A DNA stretch of 64,000 nt from an uncultured Anaerolineae bacterium (GCA_934216615.1 CAKQCB010000001.1:915727-979726); one strand, 5' to 3'; shown: positions 40,365 through 50,261, counted from the first letter of the stretch. Notes: generated from the sequence alone by a model not told the origin. A program made the numbers and translations.

Positions 40365-41450
40365 ATGCCCGCAGAACAAGAACGCACATCCCCTAAACCT
40401 ATTTGGCTCACTTTGCGCACCCGCAAGGTTCCATTTTCATATCGCATCGATAAACGTGTTCCCGCAGTGGCATTGGGTATCTTGTTATTCACGGTGATCG
40501 TGTTGGTCATCAGCATCAGCTATGGCGAATACCCTATGGCATTGGATGATGTGATTCGCACGTTATTTAATACAAATCAAGATCATCCTGACTACGCGAA
40601 CTTTAAGCTCGTCGTGCATACGTTTCGCCTACCCCGCATCCTCGTCGCATTTCTTGTCGGCGCGGCGCTGGCGACTTCAGGCGCTATCATGCAGGGGATC
40701 ACCCGTAACCCGCTGGCGGACCCGTATCTTTTAGGTGTGAGCGGTGGCGCGGGACTTGCGGCAGTCACGCTCATTGTGTGGATTCCGAATGTCACCTTGG
40801 TCAGCCTGCCCGTCGCGGCATTTTTAGGGGCATTAGTCGCCGCAGTCCTCATTTATGTGTTGGCGTGGAAACGCGGAAGCACAACCCCTATCCGCTTGAT
40901 CTTGATCGGCGTGGCTGTAGAAGCGGTGATCGCCGCGTTTCGAACCATCATGTTACTGTTCGGCAACATCAATAATGTGCAACAAGCGTATGTTTGGCTT
41001 ACAGGAAGTGTGTACGGCAGAAACTGGACACACGTTCAAACATTGCTCATTTGGCTCGGCGTGCTTCTACCCATCGCGTTTTTGATGGCACGTCAGCTTA
41101 ACACGCTCAATTTAGGTGATGAGACTGCGAAGGGATTAGGTCTCAACGTCGAAAGACAGCGAGGCATCCTGATGGTAGTGAGCGTTGCGTTGGCGGCGGT
41201 TGCCGTTTCTGTCGCCGGAACCATCGGTTTTGTGGGTTTGATCGCCCCACATATCACCCGCCGTTTGGTGGGGCCTTCACATGAAGGGTTACTGCCCATG
41301 AGCGCGATGATGGGGGGCGCCCTGTTGGTGATTTCCGACTTGATCGGACGTTGGATCATCGCCCCAAGCGAACTTCCGATTGGGATTGTGATTGCTATCA
41401 TCGGCGCGCCGTACTTCATGTACATTTTGTATCGCGGGCGCAATCAATAA
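40365..41450 (+). CDS. FecCD-family iron-siderophore permease, second subunit
   Basis: The 361-residue paralogue of the preceding gene has the motifs FRLPRILVAFLVGAALATSG, GITRNPLADPYLLG and GTIGFVGLIAPHITRRL. It should pair with it as a heterodimeric channel for a ferric siderophore supplied by the binding protein at 36981-37907. It starts directly at the previous stop, so expression is coupled. Confidence 0.88.
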   Translation: MPAEQERTSPKPIWLTLRTRKVPFSYRIDKRVPAVALGILLFTVIVLVISISYGEYPMALDDVIRTLFNTNQDHPDYANFKLVVHTFRLPRILVAFLVGAALATSGAIMQGITRNPLADPYLLGVSGGAGLAAVTLIVWIPNVTLVSLPVAAFLGALVAAVLIYVLAWKRGSTTPIRLILIGVAVEAVIAAFRTIMLLFGNINNVQQAYVWLTGSVYGRNWTHVQTLLIWLGVLLPIAFLMARQLNTLNLGDETAKGLGLNVERQRGILMVVSVALAAVAVSVAGTIGFVGLIAPHITRRLVGPSHEGLLPMSAMMGGALLVISDLIGRWIIAPSELPIGIVIAIIGAPYFMYILYRGRNQ

Positions 41451-41811
41451 ATCAATCGAGACGAACACTTAAAAAGACAAAGGGTGTTTGATCTACTTTC
41501 CCTTTGAATAGAGAGGATAGATAAGCAGGTCGGCATGTGGATGTCTACGATGATTAGGAAAGTGTATACTTGCCTCTCATCCATCCCCCATGCTGACCTG
41601 TTCTCCATTTTTCGCACACAATATTTTTATAGAAAATCCTCACCCGTTTGATCTTCTCTCAAGATAGGCAAAATATTCCTTAAAAATCAGGATGTTTTTT
41701 TAAGGATTTCCACATTAATTTCTGATGCATTTGTAAGCGTGAAAGTAGAATTTCGCGTTAAGATTCGCTATATTAGCCCGTGACTCACCATTAAATATAA
41801 AGTAAATAACC
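41451..41811. other. Intergenic region with a long nested hairpin
   Basis: No gene is supported here. A two-part stem is visible: 41526-41537 pairs with 41589-41600 (12 bp, one G-U) and inside it 41538-41543 pairs with 41578-41583 (6 bp), with a 34-base terminal loop. TTCTCCATTTTT follows. It may be a structured RNA or a terminator for the permease operon. Strand is uncertain. Confidence 0.4.
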
Positions 41812-43074
41812 GTGAAAGGCTTTTTATTGACACATCAAAAACGTGTCGGCATCTTGCATTATGCCAGCCCGCCTGTTGTAGGCGGGGTAGAATCGACTAT
41901 TGCACATCACGCAAAAGGGCTTGTTGAAAATGGGTACGCGGTTCGCGTCATCAGTGGGCGCGGAAGTACATTTGATGCACATATTGAAACCCATATCATC
42001 CCTTTATTAAACAGCACGCACCCAGACATTCTGGCTCTGAAAACACACCTTGATGCTGGCGTTGTCCCCGAAGCATTTGAGCATGTGACGGAAAAAGTCA
42101 CAGCAGAATTACAAACCGCGCTCCACGATTGTGACGCGGTCATTGTGCACAACGCGCACAGTCTGAATAAAAACCTGCCCTTCACTGCCGCATTAGCCAA
42201 ACTCAGTGAAGATGCTTCTAAACGCTGGATCGCATGGTGCCATGATCTGGCATGGACCAACCCGCAGTATTTACCGGAACTACACGAACGTTACCCGTAC
42301 ACCTTGCTCAAAACGGTATGGCAAAACACGGTCTATGTCACCGTGAGCGAAGCACGGCGTGACGAAATCGCCCAATTGCTCAATATCCCTGTAGAAGATG
42401 TGGTTGCGGTGGTGCCCGGCGTAGACCCCGCCAGCTTCTTCCAATGGACAGTCACCACGCAGAAACTGGCTAAACAACTGCGCTGGATGGATGCCGATGG
42501 GATTCTTCTGCTTCCCGCCCGTCTAACCCGACGCAAAAACATCGCGCTAGGGTTAAAGGTATTGGCTGAACTTCGGCGTCAGACCCAAAAAGATTTTCGC
42601 TTGATCATCACAGGGCCACCCGGCCCGCATAACCCGAACAACCCCGGGTATCTTGGAGAATTACTCACGCTTCAAAAAGAGCTTGACCTGCAAGATGCGG
42701 CGCATTTTCTGTATCAGCAAGGTGAAGATGAAGATCACCCCTTGATCCCCGATGACACCGTAATGGCAAACTTATTCACGCTGAGTGATGCGTTATTTTT
42801 CCCATCAGAACAAGAAGGTTTCGGCATTCCTATGTTAGAAGCGGGGATTGCGGGTATCCCGATCTTTTGCTCAGACATTCCGCCTTTACGCGGAACCGCA
42901 GGTGAATTCGCGACTTATTTTGACCCGATCCATGATTCACCTCAAGCGATTGCGCAGACGCTTTATGAGACATTACAACATTCCGCCACAGCCCAACTCA
43001 AACGTCACGTTCGGCAAAATTTCCGTTGGGATGCGCTGATCACTCAAAAAATCATCCCGCTCATTGAAGGATAG
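41812..43074 (+). CDS. GT4-family glycosyltransferase
   Basis: The product has 420 residues from GTG 41812. It has a GT-B fold with an N-terminal acceptor domain (GILHYASPPVVGGVESTIAHHAKGL), a nucleotide-sugar domain (LLLPARLTRRKNIALGLKVLAEL) and the donor motif FFPSEQEGFGIPMLEAGIAG. The EX7E-type glutamates are present. It lies 20 bases before the GpgS-type gene and probably acts in the same glycoside pathway, for example on a glucosylglycerate derivative. This is inference from adjacency. Confidence 0.82.
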   Translation: MKGFLLTHQKRVGILHYASPPVVGGVESTIAHHAKGLVENGYAVRVISGRGSTFDAHIETHIIPLLNSTHPDILALKTHLDAGVVPEAFEHVTEKVTAELQTALHDCDAVIVHNAHSLNKNLPFTAALAKLSEDASKRWIAWCHDLAWTNPQYLPELHERYPYTLLKTVWQNTVYVTVSEARRDEIAQLLNIPVEDVVAVVPGVDPASFFQWTVTTQKLAKQLRWMDADGILLLPARLTRRKNIALGLKVLAELRRQTQKDFRLIITGPPGPHNPNNPGYLGELLTLQKELDLQDAAHFLYQQGEDEDHPLIPDDTVMANLFTLSDALFFPSEQEGFGIPMLEAGIAGIPIFCSDIPPLRGTAGEFATYFDPIHDSPQAIAQTLYETLQHSATAQLKRHVRQNFRWDALITQKIIPLIEG

Positions 43075-43094
43075 CAACACAAAAGGATAACAAC

Positions 43095-44900
43095 ATGAGC
43101 AATAAAATTCTGCTCGTCTTAGGGCGCGACACGTATGCGGGTGAGTGGATAGCACTTGCAAAACGGCTTCTGACCGAAGGCGGTGAAATTTATATTCGTG
43201 GGTTGATCACTGTAGAAGAATCGACCTCTCTTAGCGAAGGTGCATTAGCGGCGCGAATGCTCCGCGAATCTCTGAATCCACTGGCGGCGAATGACCCGCT
43301 CATCCACGATGATCTACGGATTCATGTGGACTATAAGCCCTTAGCCCGCGTAATTGATGAAATCCCCGTCCTGAACGTGGATTTACTCTTGCTGGGTTGG
43401 CATACGCCTAAAGAAACCATCGGCGGGTTGAATATCGACACGATTTTGCAAACCGCGCCATGTGATGTCATCGCCCTGTTTCGGGATAACTGGCTGGACA
43501 CCAACGGCGAAGCGCCCGTTTTACTCTCACTACGTGGGGGGACTAACCTGAATCTTGGGATTCGGGCAGCGGCAGGGCTTTCAAAGATTGGTGAGATCAC
43601 CCTATTCCATTCTACCGATCAAAACCGTGCATCAACCCCAGATTTAGAACGCATCTTAAGGATGGATTCGCGCATCACCCGAACAGTGACGGTGACCGAA
43701 AATATCATGGATGCCATCCAGCGCGAATCGCGCTATCACGGGACAATCGTCATCGGCGCAACCCTGCCTTCTGCTGAAACGGATACCTCACCGCCAAGTC
43801 GCGTCATCGAACGATTATACGATTTGATCCCCCTACCCTTGGCGATTGTGCGCACCTACCGCGCCGAAGCAACTGAATTTCACATTCCGCACGTCATCAC
43901 CACCAACAACGATGATGTCAGCACGCGCGTGGATCGTTGGTTTGCAGAAAACACATTTGACAGCAGTGAATTTGCCAACTTGCAAAACTTGATGGTGCTT
44001 AAAGAAAAACAGGGCACGACCATCAGCCTCATTTTGCCAGCCTTGAACGAAGAGGAAACGGTTGGCAACGTCATCACCACATTGAAAACCAGCTTGATGG
44101 ATGAAGTGCCGTTGATCGATGAAATTGTGCTTATCGACAGTATGAGCACCGATCAAACCGTGCCAATTGCAGAATCGCTCGGCATCCCTGTTTATAAACA
44201 CCCCGAAATTTTGCCCGAAGTGGGCACGTTGCGGGGCAAAGGCGAAGCATTGTGGAAAAGCCTCCACGTCACCAAAGGCGATATTGTCGCGTGGGCGGAT
44301 ACGGACATCACGAATATTCATCCCCGTTTTGTGTATGGGTTGATTGGCCCACTTTTAAAACACCCGAATATTCAGTATGTCAAAGGGTTCTACCAACGCC
44401 CCATCCAAGTGGAAGGCAGAATGCAACCTTACGGCGGGGGTCGCGTGACCGAATTGGTCGCCCGCCCGCTGTTTAATCTGTTCTACCCTGAACTTTCGGG
44501 CATCATCCAGCCGTTGAGCGGTGAATATGCGGGTCGGCGCAACGCGCTTGAACAAATTCCCTTCTTCAGCGGTTATGGGGTTGAAACCGCGCTGTTGATC
44601 GACATTTTAGAGCGTTTTGGGTTAGATGCAATTGCACAAACTGATCTTGAAGTGCGTGTACATCATAACCAGCCGTTGGTGGGTCTAAGCAAAATGAGTT
44701 TCGCAATTTTGCAGGTTTTCATCGCGCGGTTGGAAGATCGCTTTGGCGTACAGCTGCTTGAAAAAGGCGTTCACGAGATGAAGCTCATCTTGCAACAGCC
44801 TGAAGTGTTCGCCTTGCAAGTAGAATCCATTGGTGACACGGAACGCCCGCCGATGATTTCATTACCCGCTTATCAAAAGAAACGAATCCCTACCCCGTAA
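43095..44900 (+). CDS. gpgS: Usp-like domain fused to glucosyl-3-phosphoglycerate synthase
   Basis: In this 601-residue product, residues 310-600 are a GT81/GpgS-type glycosyltransferase: SLILPALNEEETVGNVI, then LIDSMSTDQT, GKGEALWKSL, WADTDITN (metal-binding Asp-x-Asp) and PLSGEYAGRR. These enzymes join glucose to 3-phosphoglycerate, the first step of glucosylglycerate (compatible solute) synthesis. Residues 1-290 resemble one or two universal-stress-protein domains (LLLGWHTPKETIGG, IVIGATLPSAET). AAAGGATAAC precedes the ATG. The fusion suggests stress control. No GpgP phosphatase is adjacent. Confidence 0.82.
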   Translation: MSNKILLVLGRDTYAGEWIALAKRLLTEGGEIYIRGLITVEESTSLSEGALAARMLRESLNPLAANDPLIHDDLRIHVDYKPLARVIDEIPVLNVDLLLLGWHTPKETIGGLNIDTILQTAPCDVIALFRDNWLDTNGEAPVLLSLRGGTNLNLGIRAAAGLSKIGEITLFHSTDQNRASTPDLERILRMDSRITRTVTVTENIMDAIQRESRYHGTIVIGATLPSAETDTSPPSRVIERLYDLIPLPLAIVRTYRAEATEFHIPHVITTNNDDVSTRVDRWFAENTFDSSEFANLQNLMVLKEKQGTTISLILPALNEEETVGNVITTLKTSLMDEVPLIDEIVLIDSMSTDQTVPIAESLGIPVYKHPEILPEVGTLRGKGEALWKSLHVTKGDIVAWADTDITNIHPRFVYGLIGPLLKHPNIQYVKGFYQRPIQVEGRMQPYGGGRVTELVARPLFNLFYPELSGIIQPLSGEYAGRRNALEQIPFFSGYGVETALLIDILERFGLDAIAQTDLEVRVHHNQPLVGLSKMSFAILQVFIARLEDRFGVQLLEKGVHEMKLILQQPEVFALQVESIGDTERPPMISLPAYQKKRIPTP

Positions 44901-44908
44901 CACGCTGA

Positions 44909-44941
44909 CCTGTAAGGTGATTGTGAACGTCATCTTACAGG
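44909..44941 (+). terminator. Intrinsic terminator after gpgS
   Basis: A 12-bp stem (44909-44920 with 44930-44941, one G-U) is followed by TTTTT. Confidence 0.82.
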
Positions 44942-45261
44942 TTTTTCACGAATTTAAATTTGCTTACGCAAAGTAAACTACTTCGCTCTATTTTATGTGG
45001 GTAAGGTGATCGTCACGCGGTCAAGGTCTGCCTTACAGAGAGCGTTGAAGTTTTTATGCGGAAGCAAGCCCTCCTGAAACTTGATGTTGCCTAGCCTTAA
45101 TCATGGCTATGCGAAACACACAAAACCCTGTGCCCGTTCACCCTCTCAGCATAAGAAAAAGGTGATGGGTATATAATTACAGGCCACATGTTGGAGACAG
45201 CGGAGTATAATATCGAGATTGTGTTGCACGCAGTTATTTTTATTGAGTTCAAGAGAATTTT
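44942..45261. other. Intergenic region, possible structured RNA
   Basis: About 320 bases without a gene, between the gpgS terminator and iolC. Several short hairpins are possible, for example GTAAGG/CCTTAC (near 45001-45040), GAAGTTT/AAACTT and TAGCC/GGCTA. A TATAAT-like sequence lies near 45206. It may hold a small RNA plus the iolC promoter. No known RNA family could be assigned. Confidence 0.22.
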
Positions 45262-46275
45262 ATGTCCACAACCTATGATATTCTTTCGATGGGCCGTAGT
45301 TCGTTAGATTTATACTCCAATGACGTCGGTTCACCTTTTCCTGAAATCACCAATTTCGCCGCGTATGTGGGCGGGTCGCCCACCAATATCAGCGTAGGGG
45401 CACGACGTTTAGGCCTGAAAACCGCGTTATTAACGGCGGTTGGCGAAGACCCCGTAGGGGATTTCATCCTAAATTTCCTCAACAAAGAAGATGTTGAAAC
45501 CCGTTTCATCCCCAAAAAAGCGGGGAAACGAAGCAGTGCTGTCGTGTTGGGCATCGAACCACCGCATAAATTCCCGTTGGTCTTTTACCGTGATAACGCC
45601 GCCGACATCGACCTCACCATTGATGATGTCTTAGCGTCACCAGTTCAAGATTGCAAAGTGTTTCAATTTGCGGGAACCAACTTGAGCAAAGAACCTTCGC
45701 GCAGCGCGACGATGTTTGCGGTGGAGTTGGCCAAAAAAGCGGGGACAAAAGTCGTTTTAGATGTCGATTTCCGCCCCGATCAGTGGCATGATGTGCGCGC
45801 GTTTGGGGTACAAATTCGCGCGGTTCTGCCTCATGTAGACGTGGTGATCGGCACGCAGGATGAGATCAACGCCGCTATGCTAACAAATGCTCAAAACATG
45901 CGCTTGACCGATTCTCAAGTTTCGGATACCCGCGTGGAAGGCGATAGTCAAAACGCCATCGCAACGATTTTGGGCTACAACGTCGATGCTGTGGTGGAGA
46001 AGATTGGGCCAGAAGGTGCGCGCATCCACCTGCCCGATCAAAGTGTGATTGAAGCGCCGGGTTTCCCCGTCGAAGTCTATAACATCCTCGGCGCGGGGGA
46101 TGCGTTTGGCGGTGGATTTTTATATGGTTACGTGAATGATTGGGGCTGGTATCGCTCAGCACGTCTTGGAAACGCTTGCGGGGCTATCGTCGTCACAAAA
46201 CATGGGTGCGCCAATTTCATGCCAACAATGTCAGAAATTGAAAATTTTGTAACCCCTTATGGTGGGCTTGATTAA
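45262..46275 (+). CDS. iolC: 5-dehydro-2-deoxygluconokinase
   Basis: The 337-residue PfkB-family kinase matches IolC. It has the N-terminal ILSMGRSSLDLYSNDVG, the sugar-binding GGSPTNISVGARRLG, and the ATP-site motif NILGAGDAFGGGFLYG with the catalytic aspartate. It phosphorylates 5-dehydro-2-deoxygluconate in myo-inositol catabolism. iolB follows after 18 bases, which supports the assignment. The other iol genes are not in this window. Confidence 0.9.
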   Translation: MSTTYDILSMGRSSLDLYSNDVGSPFPEITNFAAYVGGSPTNISVGARRLGLKTALLTAVGEDPVGDFILNFLNKEDVETRFIPKKAGKRSSAVVLGIEPPHKFPLVFYRDNAADIDLTIDDVLASPVQDCKVFQFAGTNLSKEPSRSATMFAVELAKKAGTKVVLDVDFRPDQWHDVRAFGVQIRAVLPHVDVVIGTQDEINAAMLTNAQNMRLTDSQVSDTRVEGDSQNAIATILGYNVDAVVEKIGPEGARIHLPDQSVIEAPGFPVEVYNILGAGDAFGGGFLYGYVNDWGWYRSARLGNACGAIVVTKHGCANFMPTMSEIENFVTPYGGLD

Positions 46276-46293
46276 CACTTAGAAAGGTTCTTT

Positions 46294-47187
46294 TTGATGA
46301 TTTATACAGCCGAAACGATGCTTATTAAGTCGCAAGATTCGGGCGACTCGGGCGAGTTTGCGCGAATTAATGCCCGTGATGCGGGATGGGAATACTTGAA
46401 TATGTCGGCGTATCGCCTCGCCAAAGGCGAACGTTTTGCCGACGAAACCCGCAACTGTGAAAATGTAATCGTGATCTTAGGCGGGGTGTGCAATATCCAC
46501 ACCAATGATGGCGATTTTAATCATGTGGGGCGACGACCAGACGTTTTTAGTGGGATGCCTTATGCGTTATATCTTTCACGAGGCAAGACGTTCGAAATCG
46601 AAGCGATCTCTGACACGCTCGAATTTGTCTCATGTTGGGTTCCTACCGAAGAAGATCACCCAACGCGCTTAATCACCCCAGAAGATTCACAAATTGAGCT
46701 TCGCGGTGGCGGGAATGCTTCCCGTCAAATCAACAGTATCATCCCACCCGGTTTTGACTGCCAACGGTTGGTGTGCGTAGAGGTGTATACCCCTTCAGGC
46801 AACTGGTCGAGCTACCCCCCACACAAACATGATGTGCATCGTGTGGATGAAAAGGGTCAGCTTTTAGAGGCCGATTTAGAAGAAATTTACTTCTACAAGA
46901 TTCATCGTCGTGAAGGTTACGCCTATCAACGGGTGTACACGGATGACCGCAGCATTGATGGTTTGATGCGCGCCGAAAACCATGATGCCGTGTTAGTGCC
47001 AGCGGGTTATCACCCCGTAGCAAGCGCACATGGCTACACGACGTATTACATCAATTTCTTGGCGGGTTCGGCGCAGTCACTCGCCAACAGCGATGACCCC
47101 GAACATGCTTGGGTGAAGTCCACTTGGACTGAGCAAGACTCTCGCCTGCCAATCGTCAGCCATGCGATGGAAAACCCCACCCAATAA
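46294..47187 (+). CDS. iolB: 5-deoxy-glucuronate isomerase
   Basis: The 297-residue cupin protein matches IolB. The C-terminal domain has SSYPPHKHDVHRVDEKG and EEIYFYKIHRREGYAYQRVYTDDRSIDG, and VLVPAGYHPVASAHGYTTYYIN carries further metal-site residues. It converts 5-deoxy-glucuronate to 5-dehydro-2-deoxygluconate, the substrate of the adjacent IolC. AAAGG lies upstream of the start. It converges with an MFS gene 13 bases away. Confidence 0.9.
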   Translation: MMIYTAETMLIKSQDSGDSGEFARINARDAGWEYLNMSAYRLAKGERFADETRNCENVIVILGGVCNIHTNDGDFNHVGRRPDVFSGMPYALYLSRGKTFEIEAISDTLEFVSCWVPTEEDHPTRLITPEDSQIELRGGGNASRQINSIIPPGFDCQRLVCVEVYTPSGNWSSYPPHKHDVHRVDEKGQLLEADLEEIYFYKIHRREGYAYQRVYTDDRSIDGLMRAENHDAVLVPAGYHPVASAHGYTTYYINFLAGSAQSLANSDDPEHAWVKSTWTEQDSRLPIVSHAMENPTQ

Positions 47188-47200
47188 ATGATCTCGTTCC

Positions 47201-48523
47201 TTACGCGTTCTGTGGCTGTGATGAAGGTCGCAGGGCGCGTAAGCTCACCACCATCAAAACACCCATCACCAAACCGCCTAACAAAAATGGCGATGTCACC
47301 CCGTAATGCTGGAAGATGAGGCCACCCGCAATCGGCGCAAGCGCATCGGCCGCGCTCACGGCTGCCGCGCTATACCCCATCACACTGCCATAAGCACCTT
47401 GTCCCACTGTTTTGGTCAATAAGCTGTTGATGCTGGGGCGTATTAAGCCTGAACCGATGCCGATGGGAATGATCACAAGAAATAACCAAATGACCCCACC
47501 GATCCCGTTTTGACCATCGGGCGGTAACGGCACTTGAATGTCCCCGATCACACTTTCCACGCTGGTATCCGCTTGTTCGGCGATGCGGTTCGCAACGATG
47601 GTACGCACATAAAACGGATGAGGTTGTTCAGGGGTGAGCGAGAATAAAATCAACCCGACTGAGATCAAGCCGAGCGCTAGAGGCACGAGTCGCCTTTCCC
47701 CATATTTACGCGTCCATTTGCCAATCAAACGTAGTTGGGTCATGAGCAAGATGATGCCGACAAATAGAAACAAGGCGGCGTTGCCTTGTCCCATCATCCC
47801 CAAGCGTCCGAGCGTGAATAACCCCAATAAACTTTCAAAGCCAAAGAAGATGAATTGTTGAAAGAACATCAGCACCAGCAAAATCAAGATGCGCGGTGTG
47901 GTCACGATCGAGGGGATTTTAAATGAGAAGTTGAGCGACTTTACCCGCCGACTGAGAGGCAGTGTTTCTTTGAACAAAAAGAGCGTCAACAGAATCGAAA
48001 TGAAGGAATACACCGCCGAAATATAGGCTGGCATTGAAAGGTCGTCTGTAAATTCAAGGCTAATGAGGGAAATCACAGGGCCGAATAAAAACCCTAACCC
48101 AAACGCCGCCCCCGTAAGCCCCAAGCCCTGCGCGCGGTTTTCGTCCGTGGTGATGTCGCTGAGCGCGGCTTGTGCTGTTGCCAAGTTTGCACCGAATAAG
48201 CCATCCACCAAGCGCGAAAGGATGACCATCTCTAAAGAGGTAGCTGCCCCTAACATGATGAAGCTGATACAGGTGGTCACTTGGCTGATGAGGAGCATCG
48301 GCTTACGCCCAAAGCGGTCTGACAAGGCACCCATAACCGGAACCCCGATCAACTGCGCGAGTGGGAAGACCGCCAGCGTGAGGCCAATTTGAGCGGGGGT
48401 AGCACCATAAGCGACGGCATACAGATGCAAGAGGGGAAGAATAATCGTTAAGCCGAGAATATCAACAAACGTGAGCGCAAAGATCGGCAGTACCCGATCC
48501 CAATTGAGTTTTTGCGAAGTCAT
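47201..48523 (-). CDS. MFS transporter, TetA/multidrug-efflux type
   Basis: The 440-residue product has twelve spans. Motif A is in the loop between spans 2 and 3 (GALSDRFGRKPMLLIS), a drug-antiporter-type segment in span 5 (GLTGAAFGLGFLFGPVIS), and a related GSVMGYSAAA in the second half. It probably exports a small hydrophobic compound by proton antiport. The central loop between spans 9 and 10 is long (about 60 residues). The substrate is unknown. Confidence 0.8.
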   Translation of the reverse strand: MTSQKLNWDRVLPIFALTFVDILGLTIILPLLHLYAVAYGATPAQIGLTLAVFPLAQLIGVPVMGALSDRFGRKPMLLISQVTTCISFIMLGAATSLEMVILSRLVDGLFGANLATAQAALSDITTDENRAQGLGLTGAAFGLGFLFGPVISLISLEFTDDLSMPAYISAVYSFISILLTLFLFKETLPLSRRVKSLNFSFKIPSIVTTPRILILLVLMFFQQFIFFGFESLLGLFTLGRLGMMGQGNAALFLFVGIILLMTQLRLIGKWTRKYGERRLVPLALGLISVGLILFSLTPEQPHPFYVRTIVANRIAEQADTSVESVIGDIQVPLPPDGQNGIGGVIWLFLVIIPIGIGSGLIRPSINSLLTKTVGQGAYGSVMGYSAAAVSAADALAPIAGGLIFQHYGVTSPFLLGGLVMGVLMVVSLRALRPSSQPQNA

Positions 48524-48707
48524 CCGTATATCCTAAAAATGCAATGTCGCGCTCATGTTACCGCGCTGAGGGTAAAGGGTCTACTGTAAACTTCATAGAA
48601 TTGGATTAGAAAAGTGACCGTAATACTATAAAACCTTTGTGCTGGAATACTGAATACTAGGTACAATGACGAACATAAGATCAGCACCCTATTTGCGGAA
48701 ATAAACG

Positions 48708-49712
48708 ATGAACGATAATGCGCCGAATGTAGACGAACTGGTTAGTAAAGGTATCGCGGCTATCAAAGAGAAAGATATGGATGAAGCCCGCACCTTACTT
48801 CAACGTGCAGTTGAGCTGAACCCTTATCATGAATCAGCATGGTTATGGTTAAGTGGTGTTGTAGAATCGACCGAAGATCAACGCACTTGCCTTGAAAATG
48901 TATTAGCCATCAACCCTGATAATGAACGTGCGCGTAAAGGGCTTGACTACATCATCACACAGTCGCTGAATGCGCCGAAAAAGACGACAGGCCCGCTCAC
49001 AGCCCCTAAAAGCGCGCCTCCAGCAGAGCCAGCGCCAACCCCTTCTTCGAGCAGTGCGTTTTCGGATATGGTTACCAGCGTGGATTGGGGAAATGCCCCT
49101 TCGGATAATGTCGCTAATAACGAACCCGCTTCCGACGAGTTCGATCAATGGATGAAAGACCTGAATATCCGCAGTGGAAGTTCGACGAGCACGTTTGAAT
49201 CCACTGAGAGTACGGTCACATCTCCATTTACGGATGTTAATTTTGGGAATGATCCCTTTACAAGCGGGCCGTTCACCACTGAATCCGCGCCATTCTCAAC
49301 AACTGAAGAAGATTCTTTTGGATCGTCCTTCGGTGAAGATACAACGGATGCATTCCGCTCATCGCCTTCAACAAGCCCCTTCAGCGCACCGCTCACCTAC
49401 ACGCCACCGCCCCCCGAACCTGTTGAGCCACCACCCGCGCCAACCAAACAAGAGCCTATTTATTCGCCCATGCCCAAAGATTTTGGGGCATTTCAAGAGG
49501 ATGATGACGATATTCGTCGCAGTTTCTACGACGATGAATATGATGACACCGCAGGCGATGATCCATTCTTGCAAATCCCGCCCGATATTCGCGCGACCCG
49601 TTTGCCCGGCTCGAACGAACGCCCGCCAATTCTGCTGGTGTTACTCACTCTGGTCTTACTCGTCGCCAATGTGGGCGTAGGCACTATGTTAGCGCTGAAA
49701 TTTATGGGGTAA
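48708..49712 (+). CDS. TPR protein with disordered middle and C-terminal membrane anchor
   Basis: In this 334-residue product, residues 5-85 form two to three tetratricopeptide repeats (ARTLLQRAVELNPYHESAWLWLSGVV, NVLAINPDNERARKGLDYI). A disordered Ser/Thr/Pro/Phe-rich region of about 200 residues follows, then a C-terminal span (PPILLVLLTLVLLVANVGVG). The TPR is predicted cytosolic as there is no signal peptide. It may act as a membrane-tethered adaptor. No partner is evident. Confidence 0.7.
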   Translation: MNDNAPNVDELVSKGIAAIKEKDMDEARTLLQRAVELNPYHESAWLWLSGVVESTEDQRTCLENVLAINPDNERARKGLDYIITQSLNAPKKTTGPLTAPKSAPPAEPAPTPSSSSAFSDMVTSVDWGNAPSDNVANNEPASDEFDQWMKDLNIRSGSSTSTFESTESTVTSPFTDVNFGNDPFTSGPFTTESAPFSTTEEDSFGSSFGEDTTDAFRSSPSTSPFSAPLTYTPPPPEPVEPPPAPTKQEPIYSPMPKDFGAFQEDDDDIRRSFYDDEYDDTAGDDPFLQIPPDIRATRLPGSNERPPILLVLLTLVLLVANVGVGTMLALKFMG

Positions 49713-49799
49713 AATAGAACCTTCACTTCTTTACAACCGAATCAAACTGAACGTCAAACGTCATTGACCGCGAAAGATGTCTTGAGATTGGAGCTGTGA

Positions 49800-50261
49800 T
49801 TGAACACAGAAAAACCGAACTTGAAGCGGATGGATAATGTTGGCATTGTCGTTGAATCTCTCGATGCGGTGATCCCTTTTTTCACAGAGCTTGGACTCAC
49901 CCTACAAGGGCGATTCTCAATTGAGGGCGAATGGGCGGGGCGCGTCACAGGCTTAAGCACACAGCATGTCGAGGTCGCGATGATGGTTACGCCTGACGGT
50001 CACAGCCGACTTGAACTTTCACAGTTTATACACCCGCCTGTCGTGGCAGACCATCGAACCGCCCCCGTGAATGCGCTGGGATATTTGCGCGTTATGTTTA
50101 CGGTCGAAGACCTCGATGATACGCTTGCGCGTCTTTACAAACAGGGCGCGCAACTTGTCGGTGAAGTCGTTCAATACGAGAATACGTATCGACTGTGTTA
50201 CATTCGTGGCCCTGAAGGGCTTCTGCTAGGACTGGCGCAAGAACTGTCAGTTCAAGGATAG
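49800..50261 (+). CDS. VOC-superfamily (glyoxalase-like) protein
   Basis: The product has 153 residues from TTG 49800, with GGAG 6 bases upstream. It has two beta-alpha-beta-beta-beta modules of the vicinal-oxygen-chelate fold: MDNVGIVVESLDAVIPFFTELG, and RVMFTVEDLDDTLARLYKQGAQLVG ending YIRGPEGLLLGLAQEL. Metal-site positions are plausible, but the activity (isomerase, dioxygenase or resistance protein) is not identifiable. An ATG at 49830 is an alternative start. Confidence 0.75.
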   Translation: MNTEKPNLKRMDNVGIVVESLDAVIPFFTELGLTLQGRFSIEGEWAGRVTGLSTQHVEVAMMVTPDGHSRLELSQFIHPPVVADHRTAPVNALGYLRVMFTVEDLDDTLARLYKQGAQLVGEVVQYENTYRLCYIRGPEGLLLGLAQELSVQG

